Positions 55,225 through 63,991 of a DNA stretch of 64,000 nucleotides are shown in pieces; positions within the stretch are counted from its first letter, which is position 1; every line of letters starts with the position of its first letter. This stretch comes from a bacterium (lineage in GTDB: Bacteria; Cyanobacteriota; Vampirovibrionia; Gastranaerophilales; Gastranaerophilaceae): positions 23,363 to 87,362 of the forward strand of contig JAFVDH010000008.1 of the NCBI GenBank assembly GCA_017478515.1, in the 5' to 3' direction. A model generated the notes under the pieces. That model searched no databases. It worked only from the letters and a program-made list of their open reading frames with translations, and was not told where the DNA came from. The position numbers and the translations under genes are program-made.

Positions 55225-56439
55225 TTATTTTTCGTCTAAGGCTGCAACACCCGGCAATACTTTACCTTCGATAAATTCAAGTGAAGCTCCGCCGCCTGTT
55301 GAAACGTGTGTAAAGTCTTCTGCTTTGCAGAATTTTTTAGCTGCTGATACAGAATCTCCGCCGCCTATTACAGAAGTTGCTCCGTTTTTAGTTGCTTCTA
55401 CAATTGCTTTCAATATAGCTTTTGTTCCTTCTGAAAATGCAGGAGTTTCAAATGCTCCTACAGGGCCGTTCATAAGAATTGTTTTAGAAGATTTTATAAC
55501 TTCTTCAAACGCTTTTTGTGACTCAGGGCCTGCATCTACTCCCTCAAATCCGTCAGGAATATTTTTTATCTCAACAACTTTATTTGTGCCGTTTCCTGAA
55601 AAATCGTCAGTAACTAAAACATCTGTTGCCATTACTAATTTTACGCCTTTATCAGCAGCTTTCTTTTCAATTGCTTTTGCAACTTCCAATTGGTCGTCTT
55701 CGCAAATTGAGTTACCGATGCTGCCTCCGTTAGCTTTTACAAATGTATAAGCCATACCGCCGCCGATAATTAAGTTATCAACTTTGTCGATTAGGTTTTC
55801 TAATACACCGATTTTTGATGAAACTTTTGCTCCGCCTACAACAGCTGTAAAAGGTCTTTCAGGATTATCAAGCGCTTGTGATAAGCATCTGATTTCTTTT
55901 TCCATTAACAAGCCTGATACTGCCGGTTTTACTAATTTAGCAACTTTAGCAGTTGAAGTGTGGTTTCTGTGTGCAGCACCAAACGCATCGTTTACGTAAA
56001 AGTCGCCAAGTTTTGCCAATTCTTCAGCAAATGTCATATCATCATCTTTTGCTTCTTCTGCTTTGTAGTAACGAATGTTTTGTAATAATGCAACTTGACC
56101 GTCTTTTAATGCTTCCAATTCTTTATCTGCACCCTCTCCTACAGGCGATTTTACAAATAATACATCTTCACCTAAAACTTTTGACATATATTTTGCAACA
56201 GGTTCAAGTGATAAATCTTCAAGTGTTTGCCCCTCTTTTAATTTTTGAGGTCTGCCCAAGTGTGCCATTAATATAATCTTTGCACCTTTTTCTTGTAAAT
56301 ATTTTACTGTCGGTAAAATAGCTTGAATTCTTGTATCATCTGTTACGTTTTTATCTGCATCTAAAGGTACGTTTATATCTACACGTACTAATGCTCTTTT
56401 TCCTTTTACGTCGCTTAAATCTTTGATTGATTTTTTCAT
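55225..56439 (-). CDS. pgk: Phosphoglycerate kinase
   Basis: 404 aa, normal. It has the signature KRALVRVDINVPLD, HLGRPQ, GAAHRNHTSTAKV, VVGGAKVSSKIGVL and the nucleotide-binding GPVGAFETPAFSEGT. It catalyses ATP formation from 1,3-bisphosphoglycerate in glycolysis. The start has GGAGA. First gene of a pgk-U32 transcript. Confidence 0.97.
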   Translation of the reverse strand: MKKSIKDLSDVKGKRALVRVDINVPLDADKNVTDDTRIQAILPTVKYLQEKGAKIILMAHLGRPQKLKEGQTLEDLSLEPVAKYMSKVLGEDVLFVKSPVGEGADKELEALKDGQVALLQNIRYYKAEEAKDDDMTFAEELAKLGDFYVNDAFGAAHRNHTSTAKVAKLVKPAVSGLLMEKEIRCLSQALDNPERPFTAVVGGAKVSSKIGVLENLIDKVDNLIIGGGMAYTFVKANGGSIGNSICEDDQLEVAKAIEKKAADKGVKLVMATDVLVTDDFSGNGTNKVVEIKNIPDGFEGVDAGPESQKAFEEVIKSSKTILMNGPVGAFETPAFSEGTKAILKAIVEATKNGATSVIGGGDSVSAAKKFCKAEDFTHVSTGGGASLEFIEGKVLPGVAALDEK

Positions 56440-56580
56440 ATTTAATCTCCTTTTCTGTCAACTGATTATAGTTTATATCAAAAAAGTTTTATAATAAAGT
56501 ATTAAAATTTTTTCACAATATGTGAAATTTTTAATTGTTTAAAGTACAATTATATAAGTTGATATAAATTTAGAGGAAGT

Positions 56581-57408
56581 ATGCAGGATTATTTTACTAA
56601 CTACAATTTTTATTCAAGCGGAAGTAATATGGAATTAACTACCAGCATAGTTGATACCTTGAAAAAAATATTGGAAGAGGATAAAAAAGAGGCTCAACCT
56701 TTGTTTTTGAGAATTTCCGATAACTTCATATTTAATCTTGCAAGAAAAGTTGTTGAAGAGAAAAAAAGAACTTTCTTAATCGGTATTACCGGTGAAAGTG
56801 CATCTGGTAAAACTGTATTTGTAAATAATACTACTGCTGCATGCCTTGAAAATATTCATGAAGATGTGTATACGGTTGTAAGTCAGGATGATTATTACAA
56901 GGATACTTCTAAAGAGCTTAAAGAGGCAGGAAGTTATGAGGAACTCTTTAAAACAGGCTTTAGTTTTGATACTCCTGATATTATCAATCTTGAACTTATG
57001 AGAGAGCATTTAATAGCTTTAAAAGAGGGAAAAGAAATTCGTTCGCCTAAATATGACTTTGTCACTTGCGAGTCTCATCCTGACGGTGAACTTAAAAAAC
57101 CTGCTAAAATTATTTTAAATGAGGGACTTTATGTTCTTCATGAAAAGGTAAGAGATATTATTGATGTTAAGGTTTATGTGTTTACTCCGCTTAATGTTTT
57201 GAAAGACAGATGGTATAAACGTGCTGAATCAAGAGGAAAAACAGGCGAGGCCGCTGATTTGCAGTTTAAGGATGTTAATACTACCGCACAAAAATACATA
57301 AGACCTACTTATGAAATTTCTGATGTTATTATTAACGGACTTGTTTCTCAAGAATATATTCAAGTTATTACTAAAAAAATGTTTGATGCTATTAGAGCGT
57401 TATTTTAA
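56581..57408 (+). CDS. Uridine-kinase-like P-loop kinase (second of two)
   Basis: 275 aa. It starts at 56581 with GAGGA. The P-loop is GITGESASGKTVFV (near residue 70), followed by SQDDYYKDTSKELKEAGSYE, the DFVTCESHPDGELKKP loop, an EGLYVLHEKVRD segment and the RAESRGKTGEAADLQF lid. It is a paralogue of the 34859 protein in layout (N-terminal helical part plus kinase core). Predicted phosphotransfer to a nucleoside or sugar; substrate uncertain. Confidence 0.75.
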   Translation: MQDYFTNYNFYSSGSNMELTTSIVDTLKKILEEDKKEAQPLFLRISDNFIFNLARKVVEEKKRTFLIGITGESASGKTVFVNNTTAACLENIHEDVYTVVSQDDYYKDTSKELKEAGSYEELFKTGFSFDTPDIINLELMREHLIALKEGKEIRSPKYDFVTCESHPDGELKKPAKIILNEGLYVLHEKVRDIIDVKVYVFTPLNVLKDRWYKRAESRGKTGEAADLQFKDVNTTAQKYIRPTYEISDVIINGLVSQEYIQVITKKMFDAIRALF

Positions 57409-57411
57409 TTT

Positions 57412-58407
57412 TTATTTTATTAAAGAAAGCATATATTGTGTGCAAAGTTTAGAACTATGTTTCTTTTCAATAATCTTTCGGCATGTTTCGGTTATTTGCG
57501 AATGATCGTTTGAAAGCCAATATTTTATTTTTTGTGGTAAATCTTCTAACGAATTATACGTTGGAATAATATTATCAAACAAATCCAATTCTTTTCTTTC
57601 ATCACTTATTAAAAGAGTTTGGCATGCCAAAGTTTGGAAAGTTCGATAATTAAGCGATGATAGGCCTTGAGAATTAAAGTTTATGACAATTTTTGATTTA
57701 TTTAACGCCTCTGCCATATCTTTTTCATTATCAATAAAACCTACATAAGAGTTTTTAATTAAAAATTTATCTTCATCCGAAACTCTTGAGAGTGCATCAT
57801 TAAAGTGTTTTTCAATAGCAAACCATGCAAATTTAACTTCGGGTAAAGATTTTAAAAGTTTTACAAAAGAATTTAATCTGTAATCTGTATCAAGTCTTCC
57901 TGCAAACATTACATCGTATTCTTTTTTTAGGTTTAAATCTTTATAAATATTAGTGTTAACAAAATGTGGCATGTAGAATAAATTTTTATAATCGGATTTT
58001 TCAACTAAATCTTTGTCCCAATAAAAAGAATAGTTTCCATCTTCGTACAGACATTTTCTGTAAACGTCATAACCGTTTCCTGCGGCAGATGTTTCTATCA
58101 CATCAGAAAAATAATTTATGGTTTTTAATTTTAATTTATTTTCTTCATTAAACTTTATAGCTGAAAATCCGTATCCTGCAATAAAATCAAATTGTTCCGT
58201 CTGAATCTCAAGTTTTGTAATTGAGCCGGAACTTTTATGAGTGTCTGAAATTTTTAATAATTCCAAAAGTTTTGGTGAGTTCGGAATTTTAAGCAAGTCA
58301 ATAACGGTTACGTCATGCCCATTTAGTGTAAAACCGTCAAAAATACTCGAAATAGTTAACCTTCCGCCAATACTATGAGGTAATATTCCGAGTATTTTTA
58401 AAGACAT
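57412..58407 (-). CDS. CgeB-like glycosyltransferase
   Basis: 331 aa. N-terminal ILGILPHSIGGRLTISSIFD, then YFSDVIETSAAGNGYDVYRK, and a C-terminal GT-B-like part (YDVMFAGRLDTDYRLNSFVK, NFNSQGLSSLNYRTFQTLAC). This matches the CgeB/spore-maturation group of GT4-like enzymes, probably for a surface glycan. Transcribed toward the 56581 gene, with 3 bases between ends. Acceptor unknown. Confidence 0.75.
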   Translation of the reverse strand: MSLKILGILPHSIGGRLTISSIFDGFTLNGHDVTVIDLLKIPNSPKLLELLKISDTHKSSGSITKLEIQTEQFDFIAGYGFSAIKFNEENKLKLKTINYFSDVIETSAAGNGYDVYRKCLYEDGNYSFYWDKDLVEKSDYKNLFYMPHFVNTNIYKDLNLKKEYDVMFAGRLDTDYRLNSFVKLLKSLPEVKFAWFAIEKHFNDALSRVSDEDKFLIKNSYVGFIDNEKDMAEALNKSKIVINFNSQGLSSLNYRTFQTLACQTLLISDERKELDLFDNIIPTYNSLEDLPQKIKYWLSNDHSQITETCRKIIEKKHSSKLCTQYMLSLIK

Positions 58408-58421
58408 TATAATTTATAAAC

Positions 58422-59222
58422 CTATATAGATTTAACAAGTTCCAATAATAAAGATTTGAATTTACCTTTAGCTGCATCAGCAGCTTCGATAACTTCCTGA
58501 TGAGAAAGAACTTCTCCGGTTATCCCTGCGGCAGCGTTGGATATACAGCTTATACCAACAACTTTAATTCCGCAGTAATTTGCAACCATAGCTTCAGGAA
58601 CGGTTGACATGCCAACAGCATCCGCACCAAGCATTGTTACCATTTTAGTTTCTGCAGGTGTTTCATAGTTAGGGCCTGTTAATGCCATATATACACCTTT
58701 TTGCAATTTAATATCCAATTTATCTGCACATTTTAAAGCTATTTCCTGTAAATCTTTTTTATAAACTTCTGTCATGTCAGGAAATCTTTCGCCTAAAGTA
58801 TCGTCATTAGGGCCGATTAGAGGGTTAACGTGCATAAAGTTGATATGGTCTGTTATCAACATCAAATCAGATGCTCTGAAATTAGGATTAATGCCGCCTG
58901 CTGCGTTTGTAACAATTAAGTTTTTAACACCTAATTTTTTGAAAACTTTAACAGGATAAACAACTCTGTCAATAGGATGACCTTCGTAATAATGGAAACG
59001 ACCTTGCATCATTACAACTTTTTTCCCCTCAATAGTTGCAAAAACAAGTCTTCCTTTGTGGCCTTTAACCGTAGATGGTGCAAATCCCGGAATTTCTCCG
59101 TAAGGTACTGCAACATCGCAGTAGTCATCTGCAAAATCTCCTAATCCCGAACCTAAAACAATCGCTGTTTCAGGAACAAAGTTATTTGTTTTGCTATTAA
59201 TAAAATCAATAGTTTCTTTCAT
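58422..59222 (-). CDS. punA: Purine-nucleoside phosphorylase
   Basis: 266 aa, the trimeric PNP (PunA/PNP2) type. It has IVLGSGLGDFADD, GHKGRLVFATIEG, MQGRFHYYEGHP, TNAAGGINPNFRASDL (phosphate and base site) and MGADAVGMSTVPE-like text. It splits purine nucleosides with phosphate for salvage. Start near GAGAGGCTTTAG. It lies 14 bases from the glycosyltransferase start on the same strand. Confidence 0.93.
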   Translation of the reverse strand: MKETIDFINSKTNNFVPETAIVLGSGLGDFADDYCDVAVPYGEIPGFAPSTVKGHKGRLVFATIEGKKVVMMQGRFHYYEGHPIDRVVYPVKVFKKLGVKNLIVTNAAGGINPNFRASDLMLITDHINFMHVNPLIGPNDDTLGERFPDMTEVYKKDLQEIALKCADKLDIKLQKGVYMALTGPNYETPAETKMVTMLGADAVGMSTVPEAMVANYCGIKVVGISCISNAAAGITGEVLSHQEVIEAADAAKGKFKSLLLELVKSI

Positions 59223-59283
59223 CTAAAGCCTCTCTTTAATACGTAAAAATAAACACTAAATATTAATAAAAACTAAGACACTG

Positions 59284-59311
59284 TCCGTAAATTTGTGGAT
59301 ATTTACGGATT
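59284..59311 (-). terminator. Hairpin after the omega-like gene
   Basis: TCCGTAAAT and ATTTACGGA pair around an 8-base loop, just downstream of the 59325 stop on the minus strand; no strong T-run follows. Confidence 0.4.
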
Positions 59312-59324
59312 TTAACAAATAATT

Positions 59325-59567
59325 CTAACCTATTAATCTGTCATCATCTGCTTCTGCAGCTTTTACCATGATAGCGTGTTCAACAGGATTTTCTTTTTTG
59401 TAAGAAGTGCTTTCAAAATATTCGTCAAAGCCAAAGTCTTCACGAGATTTTTTTGCTTGTGTTTCGTCAACAAGTTTTTTTGCTAATTCTGAAATTTCAT
59501 AAACAAGTTGATAACGATTTTCGGTATTTTCATTTAAATCCCAAGCAACTTTAATAATTTGATCCAT
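59325..59567 (-). CDS. RNA polymerase omega-subunit-like protein
   Basis: 80 aa. The pattern NRYQLVYEISELAKKLVDE fits the conserved helix of RpoZ ('NRYxLVxxxSxRAKxL'), and NPVEHAIMVKAAE fits the later 'KPVxxAIxEIxxG' helix. The distance between them is slightly longer than usual and the N-terminus is short. Omega stabilises beta-prime in RNA polymerase. It is transcribed alone. Moderate certainty. Confidence 0.55.
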   Translation of the reverse strand: MDQIIKVAWDLNENTENRYQLVYEISELAKKLVDETQAKKSREDFGFDEYFESTSYKKENPVEHAIMVKAAEADDDRLIG

Positions 59568-59838
59568 TTTATACCTCTCATATAACCTACAAGTTAATCA
59601 TATAACATAATTATTTTTTTCGCAAGCATGTAATTTACAAAGATTTCATGAAAAATTTAATTTTGGGAGAAAAGGTAAAATTCATGATTTACTAAAGCGT
59701 CTGCGTAAAATATTTCTGAAAAATCGTATTAACAGAGGAGCAAATACTAGCCAGTTTACTAATGTAACTGACAGCAAAATTATACTTTAATCTATTTATA
59801 CCAACCAGCTAATACCGGTAAGAAGAAAGGATATAGAT
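59568..59838. other. Intergenic region before the response regulator gene
   Basis: 271 bases with no gene seen. It holds the promoters of the omega-like gene and the response regulator. CTAATACCGGTA near 59810 has a partly palindromic core but no defined function. Confidence 0.4.
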
Positions 59839-60516
59839 ATGACAGCAGTAAAAACAGATACCATTTCGGTAGTTATTGTAGAAGATTTTAAGTTAACAAG
59901 AGTAGGTTTAAGATGTGCACTTAATGCAAATGAGGACATTGAAGTTATAGGCGAATGCGAAAATGCAAACGACGGCTTGACTATGATTGCAAATCAGGTG
60001 CCTGACGTAGTTTTAATGGATTTGGGGCTTCCTGATATAAACGGAATAGAAGCAACTATAAAAGTAAAAGAAATTAATCCTAATATAAAAGTTGTTGCCT
60101 TAACTTCTCATGATAGAGAAGAAGAAGTTATAGCGGCATTGAGTTCAGGTGCAACGGCGTACTGTTTAAAAGATATAGACCCTCACAAGCTTGCGGATGT
60201 GGTAAGAGATGTTGCAACAGGCGTGTGCTGGCTTGACCCCGAAATTGCACAGATGGCCCTTAATGCTTTCCCTAAAACTGATAATATTGGCTTATTACCT
60301 AGTAAAGGGCAGGATGAAAACAGAGTTCCTCTTACAGAAAGGGAATTTGAAGTTCTGAAGCATCTTGTTGCTGGAAAAAGTAATACAGAAATAGCAAAAG
60401 AATTAATAGTAAGTGTTCATACGGCAAAGGCTCATGTTTGTTCGATTTTACAAAAAATGTGCGTAAATGACAGAGTTCAGGCTGCCGTAAAAGCCGTTAA
60501 AGAGGGGCTTGTATAG
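59839..60516 (+). CDS. NarL/FixJ-family response regulator
   Basis: 225 aa. N-terminal receiver: acidic pair in VVIVEDFKLTRVG, phospho-acceptor Asp61 in VVLMDLGLPD, Thr/Ser in VVALTSHD and Lys in YCLKDIDPH. A C-terminal LuxR HTH follows (LTEREFEVLKHLVAGKSNTEIAKEL and HTAKAHVCSILQKM). It is a DNA-binding output regulator in a two-component system. No histidine kinase is adjacent, so its partner is unknown. It has an AGAAAGGA site. Confidence 0.9.
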   Translation: MTAVKTDTISVVIVEDFKLTRVGLRCALNANEDIEVIGECENANDGLTMIANQVPDVVLMDLGLPDINGIEATIKVKEINPNIKVVALTSHDREEEVIAALSSGATAYCLKDIDPHKLADVVRDVATGVCWLDPEIAQMALNAFPKTDNIGLLPSKGQDENRVPLTEREFEVLKHLVAGKSNTEIAKELIVSVHTAKAHVCSILQKMCVNDRVQAAVKAVKEGLV

Positions 60517-60631
60517 TTTTACTAATTAATATTAACTTACTCACAAGCAGTACCTTGTACAGGATAAATAGTCCAACATACCAATAGATTAATATACTTT
60601 ACCCAAGAAAATAATAAAAAAGGAGATACAC

Positions 60632-60928
60632 ATGCCCGAATTTTCAACCCCGCACAGCGTAAAAAAAGCTGATAGCACATTTACCCAAAGCGAGATGATA
60701 CGTTCAATAAGATTTGCCATTGCAGCCGAGTACGAGGCTATACAAATTTATGAAGAAATGGCTGAAAATATTAATAACAAAGATGCCGTGAAATTAATTG
60801 AAGAAATTATAACAGATGAAAAAGTCCATGTCGGAAACTTTTTACAGTTATTGAGAATTTTAAATCCCGAAGAAGAAGAATTTTACAAAGAGGGATACAA
60901 AGAAACTCTTGAACTTTTAGAAAAATAG
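60632..60928 (+). CDS. EncFtn-like small ferritin
   Basis: 98 aa, the size of encapsulated ferritins. The iron site residues line up with the known EncFtn centre, shifted by one: Glu33 (E32), Tyr40 (Y39), Glu63 (E62) and His66 (H65) in AAEYEAIQIYEEM and TDEKVHVGNF. Two-helix protein that would form the site at a dimer interface. Unlike true EncFtn, the C-terminus (YKETLELLEK) has no encapsulin-targeting tail, and no encapsulin gene is in the window. It probably oxidises or stores iron without a shell, or another metal. Ribosome site AAGGAG. Confidence 0.75.
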   Translation: MPEFSTPHSVKKADSTFTQSEMIRSIRFAIAAEYEAIQIYEEMAENINNKDAVKLIEEIITDEKVHVGNFLQLLRILNPEEEEFYKEGYKETLELLEK

Positions 60929-60964
60929 AAAGTAAGCCAACACTGTATTTTTCTGTCATTTATA

Positions 60965-60993
60965 TTGACAAAGCTCCTTATTTTATACAAAAT
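60965..60993 (+). promoter_or_regulatory. Possible promoter for galE inside the terminator region
   Basis: TTGACA at 60965-60970, a 17-base spacer, then CAAAAT at 60988-60993. The -35 is perfect, the -10 moderate. Transcripts from it would begin near 61000, in the loop of the hairpin described next. Confidence 0.4.
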
Positions 60994-61018
60994 CAAAAAA
61001 TAAATAAGGAGCTTTTTT
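60970..61018 (+). terminator. Terminator overlapping the galE ribosome site
   Basis: AAAGCTCCTTATTT (60970-60983) pairs perfectly with AAATAAGGAGCTTT (61002-61015), followed by TTT, as a terminator for the ferritin gene. The right arm contains the AAGGAG (61006-61011) used by galE, whose ATG is at 61020. Confidence 0.75.
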
Positions 61019-61019
61019 A

Positions 61020-62003
61020 ATGATATTGATAACAGGAGCTGCGGGCTATATAGGGAGTCATACGGCATTAAAGTTTTTGGAAGAGGGCAGAGAAGTAGTA
61101 GTTTTCGACAATCTTGAAACAGGTCATGCCGAAACGATAGAAACCTTAAAAAAAGAGGGCTCTTTAACCTTTATAAAAGGTGATTTAAAAAATAGAGAAG
61201 ATATTAATGCGGTTTTTGAAAATTATAATATAAGCTCTGTACTTCATTTTGCGGCATATGCTATTGTGGAAGAAAGTGTTAAAAATCCGCTAAAATATTA
61301 TAATAACAACGTGATTGGAACGTTAAACCTTGTTAATGCAATGATAGAGCACAATGTTAAAAAAATAGTATTCTCGTCTACATGTGCGACATACGGTGAA
61401 CCTCAATATCTGCCAATTGACGAAAATCATCCTCAATTTCCTGTTAATCCCTACGGGCAAACAAAGCTTACCGTAGAAAAAATCCTTAAAGATTATGATA
61501 AAGCATATAATTTAAAATCGGTTATTTTGAGATATTTTAATGTTGCTGGCTGTGATAATAAAATAAGAATTGGCGAATGGCATAATCCGGAAACTCATCT
61601 TGTCCCTAACATTTTAAAATCAGCCCTAAATACTGATTATGAATTTAATATATACGGAAATGATTACGATACACCTGACGGAACATGTATAAGGGATTAC
61701 GTAAATGTAAATGATTTGGCCAAAGCTCATTTACTGGCGTATAAATATCTTGAACAAAAAAATTCTTCCGAAATATTTAATTTGGGTACAGAACACGGAA
61801 GCAGTGTAAAAGAAATCTTTGATATCTGTCAAAAGGTTTTAAATAAAGAAATCCCTGTAAAATTCAGAGAGCGGAGGACAGGTGACCCGGCAAAATTATT
61901 TGCAAACTCAGCAAAAGCAAAACGAATTTTAGGCTGGGAAACGGAACATTCTGTTGAGGACAGTGTAAAAACTGCCTACGAATGGGAAAAGAGATTAAAA
62001 TAA
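61020..62003 (+). CDS. galE: UDP-glucose 4-epimerase
   Basis: 327 aa. Rossmann motif ITGAAGYIGSHTALKFLEEG, catalytic Ser in FSSTCATYGEP and Tyr-x-x-x-Lys in NPYGQTKLTVEK, and the sugar site LRYFNVAGCD. It interconverts UDP-glucose and UDP-galactose for surface polysaccharides. Start at 61020 immediately follows a terminator whose stem contains the ribosome site. Its end is one base from the next gene. Confidence 0.94.
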   Translation: MILITGAAGYIGSHTALKFLEEGREVVVFDNLETGHAETIETLKKEGSLTFIKGDLKNREDINAVFENYNISSVLHFAAYAIVEESVKNPLKYYNNNVIGTLNLVNAMIEHNVKKIVFSSTCATYGEPQYLPIDENHPQFPVNPYGQTKLTVEKILKDYDKAYNLKSVILRYFNVAGCDNKIRIGEWHNPETHLVPNILKSALNTDYEFNIYGNDYDTPDGTCIRDYVNVNDLAKAHLLAYKYLEQKNSSEIFNLGTEHGSSVKEIFDICQKVLNKEIPVKFRERRTGDPAKLFANSAKAKRILGWETEHSVEDSVKTAYEWEKRLK

Positions 62004-62004
62004 T

Positions 62005-62883
62005 ATGAAATGGTATTTTGCATGCAATCAACAATCTAAAGAATACGAACCGCTTATTAAAGCGGCGGTGTGTTCTGCAATTAAAAATACTACGCTAAGT
62101 CCTCATTTTGTATATGACGGAACTCCTGATGAATTAACAATGTGGCTTGAAGAAAAAGGGGTTAAGGTAATTTATCACAGAAGTAATTTATATCCGATTT
62201 TACAGAAAAAATACAAAGAAAATGAGTTAAAAATATCCTCAGGAGCATATCTAAGATGTGATATCCCAATAATAGAGCAGGAAGAAGATTTTGTTTTATA
62301 TACTGATTGTGATGTTATATTCTTAAAAGATATTGTTGCTGAAAGTCTTTCTAAACCTGATTATTTTTGTTGTGCTCCTGAGGTTGACATAGAAAATACA
62401 AAAATTTTTAACACAGGCGTAATGTTTATGAATGTGAACAATCTGCGAAAAACGTACAAGAGTTTTTGCGGATTTATCAAGCATAATTTATGGCGGCTTG
62501 TTACATGGGACCAAACTGCTTACCAGTTATATTACGGCGAAAAATCTTCTCCTTTGGATTTACAGTACAACCATAAAATATACTGGGGTGTTAATGAGAA
62601 TGCATCAATAATTCATTATCATGGTGCAAAGCCTACAATGTTTGCGGATGAAGAGTCAATAAAAAACTTGGATTATTTTAACGGATTACTATACAGAAAA
62701 AATCCTGAAAGCTGTGAATATTATCTAAATTTATTTAAGGAATATTATCCTGAAATAACCTATAATCAAGAGGGTATAAATAAATTAAAACAGGGCATTT
62801 ATCCCGTAACAAAACCTCCTAAAAATCCGTTAAAAATCAGAATAAAAAATTTTATCAGAAAACATTTAATAAATTGGTTTTAA
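62005..62883 (+). CDS. Family 8-type glycosyltransferase
   Basis: 292 aa, GT-A fold. It has MKWYFACNQQSKEYEPLIKA at the start, LYTDCDVIFLKDI (the DxD metal site) in the middle, NTGVMFMNVNNLRKTY and WDQTAYQLYYG, and a basic C-terminus (IRIKNFIRKHLINWF) that may meet the membrane. It probably adds a galactose or glucose to a surface glycan, using the product of galE, with which it forms an operon. Acceptor unknown. Confidence 0.8.
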   Translation: MKWYFACNQQSKEYEPLIKAAVCSAIKNTTLSPHFVYDGTPDELTMWLEEKGVKVIYHRSNLYPILQKKYKENELKISSGAYLRCDIPIIEQEEDFVLYTDCDVIFLKDIVAESLSKPDYFCCAPEVDIENTKIFNTGVMFMNVNNLRKTYKSFCGFIKHNLWRLVTWDQTAYQLYYGEKSSPLDLQYNHKIYWGVNENASIIHYHGAKPTMFADEESIKNLDYFNGLLYRKNPESCEYYLNLFKEYYPEITYNQEGINKLKQGIYPVTKPPKNPLKIRIKNFIRKHLINWF

Positions 62884-62958
62884 TCTGAATTGTAAACTAT
62901 AATAAGGGCGTTGATAAATAGCTGATAGCACGTTTTTATTTTAATAAATTACTTCGTA

Positions 62959-63960
62959 CTAACCGAAGATGTTGAATCCTGTGTCAGCATTTTCTCCAAC
63001 TAATTGTTTAACAGAGTCATATTCTGTACAGCAAGCTTGGTATTGAGTCTGAGCGTTCTTACTTTTCATTTGAAGCACCTTTTCTTCTCTTTGCATTTGA
63101 GCCATTGCTGCATCATATTCAGATTGAGCTGCTTGTCTTGCGTCGTCTCTTTTTTTAGTATCCAAGGTCATTATTGTTTCTTGTTCAGTTCTTGTTTCTG
63201 TAACTTCTTCAATACCTATATCGTTAAGAGTTACAATTGCACCGTCTTCATCTACTATATCGATTAAACCTTGTAAAATAGCTTCAATCAAGAAAGAAGA
63301 ATCTTCCATCGCTTGTTTTAATAACTCATTTTGGTCATCGGTATACTCAACACCGCCATCCATTGGCCCTAAAAGTTGTTCCAATTTAGCTTGGTCAAAC
63401 TCAAGGGTTGCATCGAAAGCTATAGTTGACCATTCTGAAGGATTTCCCGGATTGGTTAAAAATGGACAGGCTAAATAAGCTGCATGTGTACTTTTTGATT
63501 CATTAATAATGTTGCCATCGTTATCCATATATTGAGACATCGTCCAAACAGGTCCGCTATAAGGTTTTGTAGCTATACCACGTTCTTGCATTAATTGCAA
63601 AAATTCATTAATATTAGTAGGCATTGTCCAACCGGAACCAGAACCTCCTTGAGCACCTGAAACACCTGTTGGTTGTATGTCATAGCCCATTTGTTTTAAC
63701 ATATTATAGTTAATAGTAGAGCCGCCATATTTTAAAGATTGGTAAGACTTAGAATATTCACGAATTGAAGAAGGACTCAACCCAACAGTAATGTTATTTG
63801 CAGCTTCAAGAGCTTGGTTATATCTAATAGCAATATTAGAAGATTTCATAGCATTCATAATTTCTTCATTAGAGTAACGCATACATTGCAATTCAAGGTC
63901 ATGCATTCTTGAAGTTAATGTTAATAGTCTCGCTTGAGGTGATGCTATGCCAGTACCCAT
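62959..63960 (-). CDS. 333-aa protein with TLTSRxHDLEL and EYDSVK motifs, sigma-28-type -10
   Basis: 333 aa, unknown family, homologous at both ends to the 126-aa protein at 50978. The N-terminus is MGTGIASPQARLLTLTSRMH DLEL and the C-terminus CCTEYDSVKQLVG and GFNIFG. The middle ~210 residues are extra: an insertion with Gly/Ser-rich and Asp-rich parts (VSGAQGGSGSGW, DIVDEDGAIVTLND) between two terminal coiled coils. That is the plan of flagellin-type proteins, where helical ends hold a variable middle, although no flagellin motif is visible. No Sec signal. GCCGACAT lies 24 bases before the start codon. Confidence 0.75.
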   Translation of the reverse strand: MGTGIASPQARLLTLTSRMHDLELQCMRYSNEEIMNAMKSSNIAIRYNQALEAANNITVGLSPSSIREYSKSYQSLKYGGSTINYNMLKQMGYDIQPTGVSGAQGGSGSGWTMPTNINEFLQLMQERGIATKPYSGPVWTMSQYMDNDGNIINESKSTHAAYLACPFLTNPGNPSEWSTIAFDATLEFDQAKLEQLLGPMDGGVEYTDDQNELLKQAMEDSSFLIEAILQGLIDIVDEDGAIVTLNDIGIEEVTETRTEQETIMTLDTKKRDDARQAAQSEYDAAMAQMQREEKVLQMKSKNAQTQYQACCTEYDSVKQLVGENADTGFNIFG

Positions 63961-63983
63961 TACTTTTTTCCTTTCCTATCGTT

Positions 63984-63991
63984 ATGTCGGC
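63984..63991 (-). promoter_or_regulatory. Sigma-28-type -10 element of the 333-aa gene
   Basis: GCCGACAT on the minus strand, identical to the element before the 18072 gene. The -35 would fall at about 64004-64011, just outside the window. Confidence 0.55.
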
